From contig CM074758.1 of the NCBI GenBank assembly GCA_037355855.1, forward strand, positions 7,599,001-7,663,000: DNA of 64,000 bases, written 5' to 3'. Made by a program: the position numbers and the translations under genes. The notes under the pieces were generated by a model. It was not told where the DNA came from. It saw only the letters and a list, made by a program, of their open reading frames with translations, and ran no database searches. The DNA is from Pseudo-nitzschia pungens. Lineage: Eukaryota > Bacillariophyta > Bacillariophyceae > Bacillariales > Bacillariaceae. Below are positions 43,100 to 53,531 of the stretch, piece by piece. How positions within the stretch are numbered: position 1 is the stretch's first letter; the number at the start of each line of letters is the position of its first letter.

Positions 43100-44054
43100 T
43101 GAAGGAGTGTTCAACAATCGTACTACTACTACTACTACTACTGGGTGTGCAGCTGTAGCTGCTACTACTGCTGGTGAAACATTCCAGCACCACAACTAGT
43201 TGCTTGGACAGACTTTTACAAAACTTTCAGAGTTGCAGGTTGAATGAAGAATCAGCAATATGAGAGATATTTTCTTATGATTCCACTCACCTTGTTCCAA
43301 GACCCGCTCATCACAAGCAAGGCTCTTCCTCCATGGTGTTGTAACTGTATTGCCGTACTACGGTATGGTAACCATAAAACAGAAGTATTTCCGGTACCGT
43401 AATTAAGGCTTACTCGTACCGGTAGGTTCGGGAAGATTATTTTTAAGTTGTGGCTGCGAGCAATAATACGTACGTACGTTTGGTAGTACAAGTACGTGGT
43501 ATGTTTTTGTCACAGTAAACCTCACCTCCTTCGATTTTGAATTTTTCCGGACCACAAAGCGCGCCAATTTTTCCAGACGTAGGAAGGAAAGTGATATCGT
43601 ACGGTAGGGATTTCTGGTCCTGCTGAATGGTGTGCCTTCCAACACAGGAGGAAATCGTTTCTCGCACACTCCATTCCATACTGAATTCTACTGTCATTGC
43701 CGTAGACCGAAGGGAAAAATGAACGTCTCACTTGGGATTAATCCTTCCTTGTGGTTCCTCGTCGTAGTACCGGTACGGTAGTAAACCTTGCGAAATAAAC
43801 AGACCTTTTCCTCATTCATCGTTCATACCTTACTGTACTGTAGGACGGTAGTGATTTTGAGTATGGTCCCACGAAACGGCATCATTTGTCCACAGAGAGT
43901 AATTGCTGATTACAGTAGATGTTCCTTGTTCTACTAGTAGCGTAATTGATTGAGAAACAAGTTCAACACTGCTTCCATCCGAGATAGGCCAAGGCAGTGC
44001 ATCATTGCTTGCGAGTAGAGCTGCGATATCGGTTGTCTACGAGTGATTGATACC
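43100..44054. other. Upstream region of SMC5, with a CTA microsatellite and TACCGGTA palindromes
   Basis: Host DNA that was contiguous with 9691 before the nest inserted. A (CTA)n microsatellite lies at about 43122-43142. GTACCGGTA palindromes are at 43416 and 43768, with variants nearby. It should contain the SMC5 promoter. No gene is recognised. Confidence 0.5.
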
Positions 44055-47000
44055 ATGACATCTTCGCCGCGCTCGGATTTAGAGCAAATGGAGGAGGCAG
44101 CCTTATCGAACCGCTTGAAGACGGTGGGTGACTACAAGCATGGATCCATCAAACGAATCAAGCTTTCGCGATTTTTGACTTACAATGAAGCGGAGTTCCG
44201 TCCCGGACCTCGGTACGTTACAGTAAATTTAATTGTGACACTCCAAATGGCTTCGATTTAGTCCGAACAGTTTCTTTTTCGTTTCCGTCGCTTTCGAATT
44301 TCACACGAAAACCTTGAAATTGCTTTCAACATTCATTGCTTCCGCCATGACTAATATGTCTTTTGATTGTTTGTACAGACTCAACATGGTAATAGGGCCG
44401 AATGGATCAGGAAAATCATCTATCCTTTGTGCGATTTGCTTGGGACTGGGAGGAGGTCCTGCTTTGCTAGGAAGAGCCGACAAGGTGGCGTCATTCATTC
44501 AGAACGGAGAAGCCGAGGCCAGAATCGAATTGGAAGTTGCAAACGAAAATGGAGAAGATGTTGTCATCACCCGTACCATTGCCGAAACCGACAAGAAATC
44601 ATCATCATTTACGTGGAATGGCGAGGTAATATCGGAGAAGAAAGTTCAAGAGAGAGTTTCGAGCGAATTTCAGATCCAACTCGACAACCTTTGCACGTTT
44701 TTGCCCCAAGAGAAGGTCGGAAATTTCAGTGGTATCGACAGTAAGCAGCTGCTTTTTGAAACGGAAAAGACCCTCAGCGACGATAAAGATTTGTATCACA
44801 CACACAAGAGACTTATCACGATGGAAAAAGAGCACAAACAATCCGATCGTTTGGAAGGAACTTTGCGAAGTGATGTGAAGAGTCTTTCAGATGAAGAGAA
44901 AAGGCAGAAGGCGACAGTAGATCGTATGGAAGAACGAAAGATTGCTCAGGAACAAGCCGAGCTCCTGCGAAAAAAGATTCTGTGGCTTCAGTTGGACTCT
45001 ATCCGCGAACGTTGTTTGGAATTGAAGAATGAGAAAGAGCAAGCAAAACAAGAGGTAGTAGAACTCGAAAACGCTCTGACACCACTCTTGGAAGCCAAAA
45101 AGGTTTCAAGGCAGAGGTTGCTGCAAGCGGAAAATGAAGTAAATGCCTTTGAGCAGGAGATCAAGATGCACGAAAAGAACATGGAGAAGCAAAAGCATAA
45201 ATATAATAGACACGACGACCAGATCGAAGAGACACTCGCAGAATTGGCAACTATTGATAACACTCGTGTAAAGTACGAAAGCGATGCACAGGCTTTACGA
45301 GGAAAAGTTGAAACGCTTCAGGGTTTGTTGGACCAGCAGACGCCAATGGAAGAACTTGAAGCAACATTTGCTGCAGCGCGGCGAGACCAAGAAAGCATTC
45401 AACCGAAATATCAGGAGACAAAGAAGAACCTACAACAATTTCAACGCGAAATGGCTTCGGTGCACGACGAATTCTCATTAGCGCAGAAAAAGCTGGAAAG
45501 GCTTCAGAACGAAAAGGAACAACGCCGTATGCATGTACTAAGACAATTCAACGACGTGAAGAAAGCCTACGAATGGATTCAAGATAACCGGAACCTTTTT
45601 CGAAAAGAAGTTGTCGGTCCCATCGCTTGCGAAATTTCACCGAAGTCAAATAATAGTGCAGCGTATCTGGAGCAACACGTTCCCAATTCATTGTTGAAAT
45701 CATTTGTCGTGCAAGATAAGTCTGACTATGATTTGCTTTACGGCAAAGTGCGGCGCGATCAGAATATTCCAATCAACATTATCATGGTAGATCGTTTTTC
45801 CCAACAAGCCTCCCGCATTTTTTCCGAACAGAAAATGACGATGCTCAAACAAGACCATGGTGTGGTAGGCTACTTGGACGAATCCTTTGAGGGACCAGAC
45901 ATTGTGGTTGAAGCACTGAAATCGAACTGTGCGATTCACAAAGTGTTGGTGGGAGGTGATCGCACTCAGGATAGTATCGACGACAGAGGCTTAGGTCAAA
46001 TCCTTTCTGAGTCTGAAACTGATAGGAACAGGCTTCAATCATATTGTATTTTTGCCAGCAAAGGAGGAAAGTCATTCAAGTACACATCCCAAGTCTCCAG
46101 GTATTCAGGGAAACCCTCACTGCGGTAAGCACTCGTCTCGATGCGTGGATTACTCTGTTTTGGTCAATAGCTTCAATGTTTTTATTTTCCTCCAAAATGC
46201 TCAACCATTTACGCTTGCTCTATAATTTGTGATATTATAGAGTGGATGATATCAAACCTTCACGGATCCTGAGTAGTGGGGCAAGCGACGACGCAAAGCA
46301 GAAAGTGATCCAACAATTGCAGGAAATAGAAATTCTCAAAAATGAGATTCAGCCAAAAATTGACGAGACTGCTCGTGAAGAAAACGAACTTTTAGTTCAA
46401 GTTCAAAACGCACAGCAGCGCTGCAAGGATGCGAAGAAAAAGATTCAGATGATTCGAAAGTCGATTCAAAAACTAGAAAATACCAAGCGCAAGCTAAGAC
46501 AAGCCGAGGAAAAACTAAAGACCGATGATGAAGAGGAAAAGAAACAATTAGTTGAAAAGTTGAAACAGTCTCTCGCCTATTCATTGAAAGCCATGAATGC
46601 TCACTCGGAATGCAACAAAAAGATGGTGGAATTGACAGTCAAAGCATCCGGTGTCAAAGTTGATAAGGAATTTGCGGTGGTTCAAGCAAGAGTCAGCGAG
46701 TAAGTAAGAAATTCAAAATCTTGAAGCATTAAATTCAGGAACACCCCTCAATTTTACCACTTTCTTTCCCTTTGCTCTTAGAGAACAAGCAGAAGAGGCA
46801 GAAGCTAGAATGCACGAAGTCAGACAGAGATTTCGCGTTCTGAAGCATCAGTTTGCGCATGAAAGGAATAGATTCAAGGAGATGACATTACATGCAGCAC
46901 GCGAAGCTCCTCTCGAGGACGAAAATGGTATAAAAACAGAGTTGCACGAGAAGTTGACAGTCCAACTTGCCCAATTTGATACAATTGATCTTGCTCAGAC

Positions 47001-47856
47001 AGCACTTGCCGAAGCGGAAGCTACAGTGAATGGTATTCAAGAGGATCGTGGTGCACTGGAAAGATATCAGAAAGTTGTGCGAGACCTGGAACAGGCGAAA
47101 CAAAATCTTGATGATTTATTGCACCGAAAAGACAAGGGTCGTTCCGAGCTGGAACAAATGAAAGCACCGTGGCTTGCAACGCTTCAAGAAACCATTTCAA
47201 CAGTTGACAAGCGTTTCACGGAGTACATGAGAGATCTTGGTTGTGTTGGGAGCGTTTCCCTCAAAGACGGAGATAAAGAAGAAAACTTTACCTTCGAGGA
47301 TTACGCCGTCGAGATCAAGGTCAGCTTTCGTGATGGCGTCAAACCATCGGTGCTTTCCAGTCGTGTTCAATCTGGGGGTGAACGGTCGGTATCTACAATC
47401 ATGTACTTGATGGCCATGCAAGACATGATGGTTGCGCCATTTAGGTGTGTTGACGAGATTAATCAAGGTTTGGACGACCGCAATGAACGATTGGTTTTTA
47501 GAAGAATAGTGGAAAATTCTACACAGCCTCCTGGTCCGAACGGACCAACAGATCACTGTGGTCAGTATTGGTTGATCACACCAAAACTGCTACCGAATTT
47601 GGACGACATGGAAGTCGCCGCAATGAACGTAGTCTGCATTTTCAATGGTACGTTTCAGAAAAGAAATACCCCCTTTACTGATTCTTCGTCTAACGATATC
47701 CTATTGTTCTTTCGACCAGGTCCATTCAACCTGGAAAATCCTACAGACTGGTGTGCCAAAGAGCTAATCGGTATTGCCAACAGAAAACGCCGCCGCAATA
47801 GAATAGATGCCGAGGATGAAGGCGAAAGCAACAAGGCATCAAGAACTGGGGAGTAA
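44055..47856 (+). CDS. SMC5: SMC5, structural maintenance of chromosomes protein 5
   Basis: Five exons: 44055-44212, 44379-46124, 46241-46699, 46782-47647 and 47720-47856, giving 1121 aa. The start is the ATG of MTSSPRSD; the frame is open slightly upstream but from a GTG. KHGSIKRIKLSRFLTYNEAEF and the Walker A GPNGSGKS (59-66) form the N-terminal ATPase half. Long coiled coils follow on either side of a hinge encoded near 45590-46100. The C-terminal half has the ABC signature SGGERS (985-990) and Walker B VDEINQGLD (Asp1012, Glu1013). The DEINQG form and short length are typical of SMC5 and not of SMC1-4. It pairs with SMC6 in the nuclear SMC5/6 complex for recombination repair and restriction of foreign DNA. 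All junctions preserve frame. Confidence 0.93.
44213..44378 (+). other. SMC5 intron 1 (166 bp)
   Basis: Donor CTCG|GTACGT and acceptor TTGTACAG|ACTC. Splicing rebuilds an Arg codon and gives PGPRLNMVIGPNG, the expected start of Walker A. Confidence 0.9.
46125..46240 (+). other. SMC5 intron 2 (116 bp)
   Basis: Donor CTGCG|GTAAGC and acceptor TATTATAG|AGTG. It joins GKPSLR to VDDIKPSR without changing the coiled-coil frame; unspliced, a stop follows at 46126. Confidence 0.85.
46700..46781 (+). other. SMC5 intron 3 (82 bp)
   Basis: Donor AGCGA|GTAAGTAAG and acceptor GCTCTTAG|AGAAC. It joins ARVSE to EQAEEAEARM within the coiled coil. Confidence 0.85.
47648..47719 (+). other. SMC5 intron 4 (72 bp, stop-free and in frame)
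   Basis: Donor CAATG|GTACGT and acceptor TCGACCAG|GTCC. It is 24 codons long without a stop, so it could be mistaken for coding sequence. Splicing gives VVCIFNGPFNLENP, which fits the SMC5 C-terminal pattern (hydrophobic-xNGP); the retained 24 residues do not. Confidence 0.8.
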
Positions 47857-48124
47857 AAACTGTTGGAACTTTCACCGTACTCGCGAAAATGGACATCGGA
47901 GGTAGGACTCCCTTTTCTGTGGGAAAGTTTGATTCTATCGACTTTTACCTGCGTGTCTAATCGTGGCGAAAGATATTTTTTGTCATCGAAGTATCTATTT
48001 CATCTGACTCTCTTCGTAGACTCGACAAAGAAAAATTGAAGAATGGGGACGTTTGTCGGTCGGGGCAGGCTATTGATCAATTATTTTGTCCGAAAAACAA
48101 ATAATAATAAAAGTCGTCTTTCTA

Positions 48125-48490
48125 TGTGATTTCTGTCCCCTACAATTTCTCATACGATTCCAAGCCAGTGTGTGATTTCTCCCCCTTTCGATTTCAAGCC
48201 GGTGTGTGAATTCTGTCCCCTACGATGTCAAGCCGGTCTGCGAATTCTGTCCCCTATGATTCCAAGCCGGTGTGTGATTTCTGTCCCCTACGATTTCTCC
48301 TACGATTCCAAGCCAGTGTGTGAATTCTATCCCCTACGATGTCAAGCCGGTCTGCGAATTCTGTCCCCTATGATTCCAAGCCGGTGTGTGATTTCTGTCC
48401 CCTACGATTTCTCCTATGATTCCAAGCCCATGGATCCGGTGTGTGATTTCTGTCCCCTACGATTTCAAGCCAGTGTGTGAATTCTGTCCC
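48125..48490 (+). repeat. Tandem repeats downstream of SMC5 (TTCTGTCCCCTACGAT family)
   Basis: Units of about 35-50 bp built from GATTCCAAGCCGGTGTGTGA and TTCTGTCCCCTACGATTTC are repeated eight or more times with small changes. A longer period joining three such units recurs. No coding function is likely. Confidence 0.8.
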
Positions 48491-48694
48491 CAAGCAAAAC
48501 AGCAAGCAAAACAGCAAGCAAAACAGCAAGCAAAACAGCAAGCAAAACAGCAAGCAAAACAGCAAGCAAAACCGCAAGCAAAACCGCAAGCAAAACCGCA
48601 AGCAAAACAGAAAGCAAAACAGAAAGCAAAACCGCAAGCAAAACAGCAAGCAAAACAGCAAGCAAAACAGCAAGCAAAACAGCAAGCAAAACAG
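48491..48694 (+). repeat. 12-bp minisatellite, 17 units
   Basis: (CAAGCAAAACAG)n over 204 bp, exactly 17 units, with a few AG-to-CG or CAG-to-AAG variants in the middle. It is open in several frames on both strands only because the unit lacks stops. Flanking copies of CACCCTGTACATCCAAG (about 48698 and 48752) suggest a further local duplication. Confidence 0.9.
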
Positions 48695-49090
48695 TTAGCA
48701 CCCTGTACATCCAAGTAACTTAGCAAGCAACTTAGCAAACAGAACAGTTAGCACCCTGTACATCCAAGCAAAACAGCAAGAAGCAGCAGCAGCAGCTTAG
48801 CAAGCAGCAGCTTGGAATAAGCCTGTTGCTAAGCCTGTTGCTAAGCGTTTAGCATATTGCCCTGGACAGCTACTGGAGGCTGATACCTGTAGCCCAGTAC
48901 AGTTCCCTACACAGGAGTCTTAGCACAGTCCATAGCACCATCTTGGACGATATCTTTACACATACTAAATATGATGCTAGACAGAATGCTTGACAGAATG
49001 CTGGGTCTTTCAAGTAGGATTTGTACCAGATTTGCATACCCCACCAGCGCTTAGCAGCCCTATATTACAATATATTCAGTGTGCTAACAT

Positions 49091-49193
49091 TATATGGAAC
49101 TGTACAAGTTATTTAAAAAAAATAATATTTAAATAGGTAAACCTTACCGGTATATTATTATTATTTTTTTAATATTATATATGGAACTGTACA
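49091..49193 (+). mobile_element. Remnant of an extremely 5'-truncated LINE insertion
   Basis: The 16-bp direct repeat tatatggaactgtaca flanks a 71-bp insert (49107-49177). The insert contains ATTTAAATAGG, then GTATATTATTATTATT, closely matching the last roughly 35 bp plus (ATT)n tail of the LINEs in the nest. I read it as a LINE insertion that kept only its 3' terminus. Confidence 0.65.
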
Positions 49194-49290
49194 GAAATAA
49201 GGGGGACATGGTAGTTCTTGTATTCTCATACGGTAAGTTAGTAAAAGTAACGTGTTCAACAAAAAAATATCGGGACCTCGTAAATTCCTT

Positions 49291-49385
49291 ACTTCAAATT
49301 CTCATCAGCTGTCCCCCGGTTCTACGTCCCCGACTACTAATTTCTACTGAAACCCGAGGACAGCTGATAAGAATTCTGTAGTACT
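49291..49385. repeat. Hairpin repeat, copy 1
   Basis: Inverted arms AATTCTCATCAGCTGTCCCC (from 49298) and its near complement ending GACAGCTGATAAGAATTC (to 49376), separated by a spacer with GGTTCTACGTCCCCGACTAC. It is nearly identical to the second copy 140 bp downstream. Confidence 0.8.
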
Positions 49386-49427
49386 TAAATACGGTAATCT
49401 TAGAGACCATGATGGCGAATTAAAACT

Positions 49428-49542
49428 CCACTACTACAAAATTGTTATCAGCTGTCCCCCGGTTCTACGTCCCCGACTACTAATTAAGTACTACTCGTAC
49501 TGAAACCCGGGGACAGCTGATGAGAATTCTGTAGTAATCTTC
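49428..49542. repeat. Hairpin repeat, copy 2
   Basis: Same design as copy 1: left arm TTATCAGCTGTCCCCCGG and right arm GGGGACAGCTGATGAGAATT, with the spacer extended by GTACTACTCGTAC. Arms pair over about 30 bp including flanking ACTACA. It lies about 230 bp upstream of the amine oxidase start. It could be a foldback or MITE-like element or a source of structured RNA; no transposase is seen. Confidence 0.8.
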
Positions 49543-49770
49543 TAAGATCTTACGTGTACCCTCCGAGGTCCAATTTACGAAGTATTTTTGAAGGCCTAGC
49601 ATGCGACTTTTCCAGTGCAATCATCACACGTACGTACGTACAATGAAGTACTAACGAGGCATTATGGAATCTAGAATTCAAACTTTTGAGATACATAATT
49701 TACGGTGCTTTTGGCATTTTGAAACGCGAAACGAAGAGGCAAACACGACGAAACTTCAAAAAAGGACGCG

Positions 49771-51696
49771 ATGGATTCTGCTGCTGCCACCAGTCGCGAG
49801 ACTGACAATGAGCACAATACCGATAGGGGCGATCATATGTTAGGAGAAAAAGGACAGCGGGGCAAAATCTATAAGGTAGACTGCGCGATAATTGGTGCCG
49901 GAGCAGCAGGACTGCAGTGCGCTGCGACTCTGTTGGACGCGGAGAAAGAGATCTCGTTAGTTGTCCTTGAGGCAAGGAATCGAGTAGGCGGCAGAATATT
50001 GACCAAGGATGAAAAAACGATAAGCATCTGTTCCGACGGGAGTCCTCGAGAAGAGGTTTCGTTCCACAGAGACCATGGTGCTGCCTGGGTTCACGGATCG
50101 CACAATAGCAATCCGATGATGCAACTTCTCGCTGAAAACGAGCTCGAATCCGAGTCCGAGTCCGATGGCCCATCTGACACGGAGGGAACGGCACCAACGC
50201 CAAGCCAGGAGCTACTACCGACGCTCTATCCCGTGTTCATGGGAAACCCGTGGATAAGACCCCACACAGTTCTGCATCGCAATGGCAAGAGAGGACGGGA
50301 GAGAAGTGTTATATCCTACTTTGTGGACGGGACAATCGTTCCCGACTTTCTGGAAGGCGATGATGAGATCGACCAAGAGGGTTGCAATATTTCGACAGGT
50401 ACCGAAGCGCCACAAGTGACATCATCGAGGACGTCTCGATCTAACTTCATATCACGTGCTATACGGCGTCATTATCAAGTCCTCAGGACGATCATCTCAG
50501 AATACGACAACGATGAGTGCGGTGATTGCGAGAACGTCGACCAATTGTATAAGCAACTTCACAGCACACTCGTGAACGATTTGCACAACGCGACGGAAAG
50601 AAAAGAAGAGGATGAACAACTCATCAGTATGTTGACACCATTCTATCTTTATTTGATGGAAAATTGGAATGGGATATCCATGAAGGATACAGAAGTGGAG
50701 CAGATCGTCGAGCTGCTCGTTCCGGATGAAGAAGACCGGGATGGCGACAGAGAAAAGATTGCAACGGATGAATGTGCCGAGGTAATCGTAGAGGAAAAGA
50801 AGGATGATCAGATTGCCATACCCGAGACGGACGAAGAATACATAAGTGCAGGTGATTTCAGGGGTTATCATTGCAAGGTGAAGACTGGAATGTTTTCAGT
50901 ACTAAAACCACTGATGAGAAGAATCGAGCATCACCAGCAGCAGACAGAAAACGAAATTATATGTCTCGGAGAAAAAGTGATATCGATTGCCGACGAAACG
51001 AATCACGTACGAATCGAAACTGCGTCGGGGAAGGTAATCGTTGCAAATTATTGCGTCAACACGATGCCGTTGGGATGCTTGCAACATTCAATATTGGACA
51101 AGAATTTTTTCCAACCAAGGCTTCGCGATGAGAAAATAGAGGCCATCAATTCGATTTGGTCGGGCTCGTACAAAAAGGTATTTCTTACGTTTGATCACAT
51201 CTTTTGGCCGGAAGAAACACCAATGATTGGCCTCATACGAAGCAAACCAGAGCAACCATCAAGTTCTACATTTCCGGGGCGATACCTTGTTTTTTACAAC
51301 TTATGGGCACGAGACAACATTCCGAGCATCGAGGCAATCTTGTGCGGAAATTTGGGAAAGTGGGCCTTTCAAAAAAGTGACGACGCCATCCGAAAGGCGG
51401 TCGTCGATTTCATCGGGGCTTCTATGGGACTCCGCAATCTTGCTGCTTCGTGCGTAGGATGCCATGTTACCAGGTGGGAAGAAGATGAGTTCACGAGAGG
51501 TTCGTACTCGACATACCACCTGGGGACCCTCGACCATCACGTGGACGAGCTCAGATCAGCGGAATGGGAGGGTCGTTTGGTCTTTGCAGGAGAGGCCACC
51601 GAGAGCGATCACATGGGGAGCGTTCATGCTGCCTTGATGAGCGGAGAGCGGGCAGCGAGAGAGGTCGCAATCTCCTGCAACGCTACGTGTACCTAA
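49771..51696 (+). CDS. FAD-dependent amine oxidase, polyamine-oxidase/LSD1-like
   Basis: 641 aa, single exon, first ATG. The N-terminal dinucleotide-binding site is CAIIGAGAAGLQCAA (Gly42-Gly47), then VVLEARNRVGGRI, the classic flavin amine oxidase start. Near the C-terminus are the KVFLTFDHIFW motif, the WEEDEFTRGSYSTYHLG segment and GRLVFAGEATESDHMGSVHA, which bind FAD and line the substrate site. The middle holds an acidic region (about residues 190-360) longer than in typical polyamine oxidases, rich in Glu/Asp. No SWIRM domain, signal peptide or C-terminal peroxisomal SKL is visible. It most likely oxidises polyamines, releasing H2O2; a histone demethylase role is less likely without SWIRM. 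The upstream region carries the two hairpin repeats. Confidence 0.85.
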   Translation: MDSAAATSRETDNEHNTDRGDHMLGEKGQRGKIYKVDCAIIGAGAAGLQCAATLLDAEKEISLVVLEARNRVGGRILTKDEKTISICSDGSPREEVSFHRDHGAAWVHGSHNSNPMMQLLAENELESESESDGPSDTEGTAPTPSQELLPTLYPVFMGNPWIRPHTVLHRNGKRGRERSVISYFVDGTIVPDFLEGDDEIDQEGCNISTGTEAPQVTSSRTSRSNFISRAIRRHYQVLRTIISEYDNDECGDCENVDQLYKQLHSTLVNDLHNATERKEEDEQLISMLTPFYLYLMENWNGISMKDTEVEQIVELLVPDEEDRDGDREKIATDECAEVIVEEKKDDQIAIPETDEEYISAGDFRGYHCKVKTGMFSVLKPLMRRIEHHQQQTENEIICLGEKVISIADETNHVRIETASGKVIVANYCVNTMPLGCLQHSILDKNFFQPRLRDEKIEAINSIWSGSYKKVFLTFDHIFWPEETPMIGLIRSKPEQPSSSTFPGRYLVFYNLWARDNIPSIEAILCGNLGKWAFQKSDDAIRKAVVDFIGASMGLRNLAASCVGCHVTRWEEDEFTRGSYSTYHLGTLDHHVDELRSAEWEGRLVFAGEATESDHMGSVHAALMSGERAAREVAISCNATCT

Positions 51697-52282
51697 TTTT
51701 GAAAGATCTTTTCGGACCATCCACTGCGTACTTCCTAATCAATAAGGCAACCATCATTGCATCATTCATCTCAAACGCTGGACTTTGGATTAGGAACCGA
51801 TCATTGTTATTTTTAGCTTTATTGAGTTTTTGACCCTAAATTAGTCTTTAGAAGAATCACAAACCGCACAGAGCATCACAGAATTCGAGACTTGATGTCG
51901 TAAATTTCTGTACGGTAATTTATCGTAAGTTACTGTATTCACTCTAAATTCACACGAGGACCCACAAACAAACAAACGACGTCCCGCGTCAATCGAAACC
52001 GGCCACCATCGGAGAGCAAGTTATCGCCCACTAGGAAGGCAGCGACACGTGTGAGAAGTCGGTAACAGTCCCGTGTTGAACAACCACAACAACAACATCA
52101 TCATCAACAACAACAACAACAGAGAGAAACGCGCGAGAATCGTTTCCCATAAAGTTGCCAGGTTCGAGTTGATTGTCAGCTCGTAGAAGCAATCGACATC
52201 CGTGCGCAACATCATCTGTGAGGATACCGACAGGAGGAGGCTCGTGCGCACAGCAGAGAACAATCGGCTTCTTTCATCAAAG
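51697..52282. other. Intergenic region upstream of TFB4
   Basis: Contains the amine oxidase 3' end and the TFB4 5' UTR. CAA-rich microsatellite sequence (about 52079-52121) precedes the start. No gene recognised. Confidence 0.5.
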
Positions 52283-53389
52283 ATGAAGCGCGGAGGGGAA
52301 CGATCGTTGACCGTCCTGGTGGTAGACGTCTCACCGGTCACTTGGGGGAAACGAGAAATGTTGCGAAACGCCCAGGACAAGGCACGTTTCGCAAAGGGCA
52401 AGGAAAGCGTGGGTCCCGCGACCCTGAACGACCTCTTGTCGGCGGTCCAAGCCTTCTCGTCGGCGTATTCGAGTCTGGAACGGGACTCGGCACTTATACT
52501 GGTGGGGGTGGCGGGAAGCGAAGTCGCGGTCGTTCATCCCCGCAAAGACGACATGGAAGAATACTTTGCCAATCAAGAATCGAAACTGGACAGCAGGAAG
52601 ATCCAGAGTGATCTCATGGAGGGTGTGGCGGAGTTGGTGGCGAGAGCGGTCGCGAAACAATCCGCGAGCATGAACGGAAACTCCGAGAGCCAGCCACCAC
52701 CTCTGGCAGCCTCCCTCGCTGCCATGGCATCGGGGTTTTCGATTTCTCTCTGCCTGATCAACCGATTCTTGGTCGCTACAAATTCCGGGATTTCCGCCCT
52801 GCGAGATCACGACTCGTGGAGCAGGCGCAACGGGAACGACGAAGGTGTCATCACCGCGTTGAGTGGAACGGGTGGCGGCAGCAACAGCGGGAAAAACAAC
52901 AAGGGAAGAGCCTGGTCACCCCGCATCCTGCTGATCCAGGCGTCGGACGATCGCCCATCGGATTACAACGCCTTTATGAATTGTGTGTTTGCATCGGTGA
53001 AGCAAAGCGTCGTGGTCGATGGTTGCTTCATCGTGGAGTCGAATCACGGGACCCAAACGAGCCCTTACCTGGAACAAACCTGTGATTTGACCGGAGGCCT
53101 CCTCTCGAAGCCCAAGGGACCTTCCCAATCCAACAAGGCACTGACGGAGATCTTGCTCAGTGTCTTTTTGCCACCACGCTCGAGTCGTCCCCGGCTCAAT
53201 CTGCCGGGCATTGACGAGGTCGACTTTCGACCGCGCTCCTTTGATACGAGGGCCATGTTGGACATTGCGTTTGTTTGCAATCAATGCTTGAGCATATTCG
53301 AGAAGAAACCGGAGGGAAGGTGCCCCACTTGCGACGCAGAGATTCGGTTACCGGCGTTGTCGAAAAACAAGAAAAAGCGAGTGGGATAG
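52283..53389 (+). CDS. TFB4: TFIIH core subunit p34 / TFB4 (GTF2H3)
   Basis: 368 aa from the ATG of MKRGGERSL; the open frame begins at a GTG at 52202, but the upstream residues do not look like the family. LTVLVVDVSPVTWG is the first strand of the von Willebrand A-like fold of p34. The C-terminus has EVDFRPRSFDTRAM and FVCNQCLSIFEKKPEGRCPTC, the family's C4 zinc-binding module. p34 binds p44 (SSL1) in the TFIIH core, needed for RNA polymerase II initiation and nucleotide excision repair. A Ser/Gly/Asn-rich insert (GTGGGSNSGKNNKG) sits in the A domain. The gene converges with the tocopherol-cyclase-like gene, 135 bp away. Confidence 0.92.
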   Translation: MKRGGERSLTVLVVDVSPVTWGKREMLRNAQDKARFAKGKESVGPATLNDLLSAVQAFSSAYSSLERDSALILVGVAGSEVAVVHPRKDDMEEYFANQESKLDSRKIQSDLMEGVAELVARAVAKQSASMNGNSESQPPPLAASLAAMASGFSISLCLINRFLVATNSGISALRDHDSWSRRNGNDEGVITALSGTGGGSNSGKNNKGRAWSPRILLIQASDDRPSDYNAFMNCVFASVKQSVVVDGCFIVESNHGTQTSPYLEQTCDLTGGLLSKPKGPSQSNKALTEILLSVFLPPRSSRPRLNLPGIDEVDFRPRSFDTRAMLDIAFVCNQCLSIFEKKPEGRCPTCDAEIRLPALSKNKKKRVG

Positions 53390-53511
53390 TGTGGGGCATC
53401 GCTCATGACAGGATCAAAGGCATCTCGTAGATATTGGAATCAGCTATTTATTATACACCTAATCTGTATTGGATTGAAACAATGACAAAACACATGGCAT
53501 AATAGCTGTCC

Positions 53512-53531
53512 CCTGTGATTGTGATCACAGG
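53512..53531. terminator. Small hairpin between convergent genes
   Basis: Arms CCTGTGAT and ATCACAGG around a TGTG loop, between the TFB4 stop and the end of the next gene, overlapping that gene's stop codon. It could influence 3' end formation of either transcript. It may also be chance; the evidence is the palindrome only. Confidence 0.3.

Noticed and set aside
48416..48738. Open frames encoding QAK, KQNS or CFACCFA repeats on both strands
   Set aside because: Generated by the 12-bp minisatellite, whose unit has no stop in these frames. No start context or family match.
52202..52282. N-terminal extension of TFB4 starting at 52202
   Set aside because: Position 52202 is GTG, the residues are unlike the family, and the first ATG at 52283 directly precedes the conserved LTVLVVDV strand.
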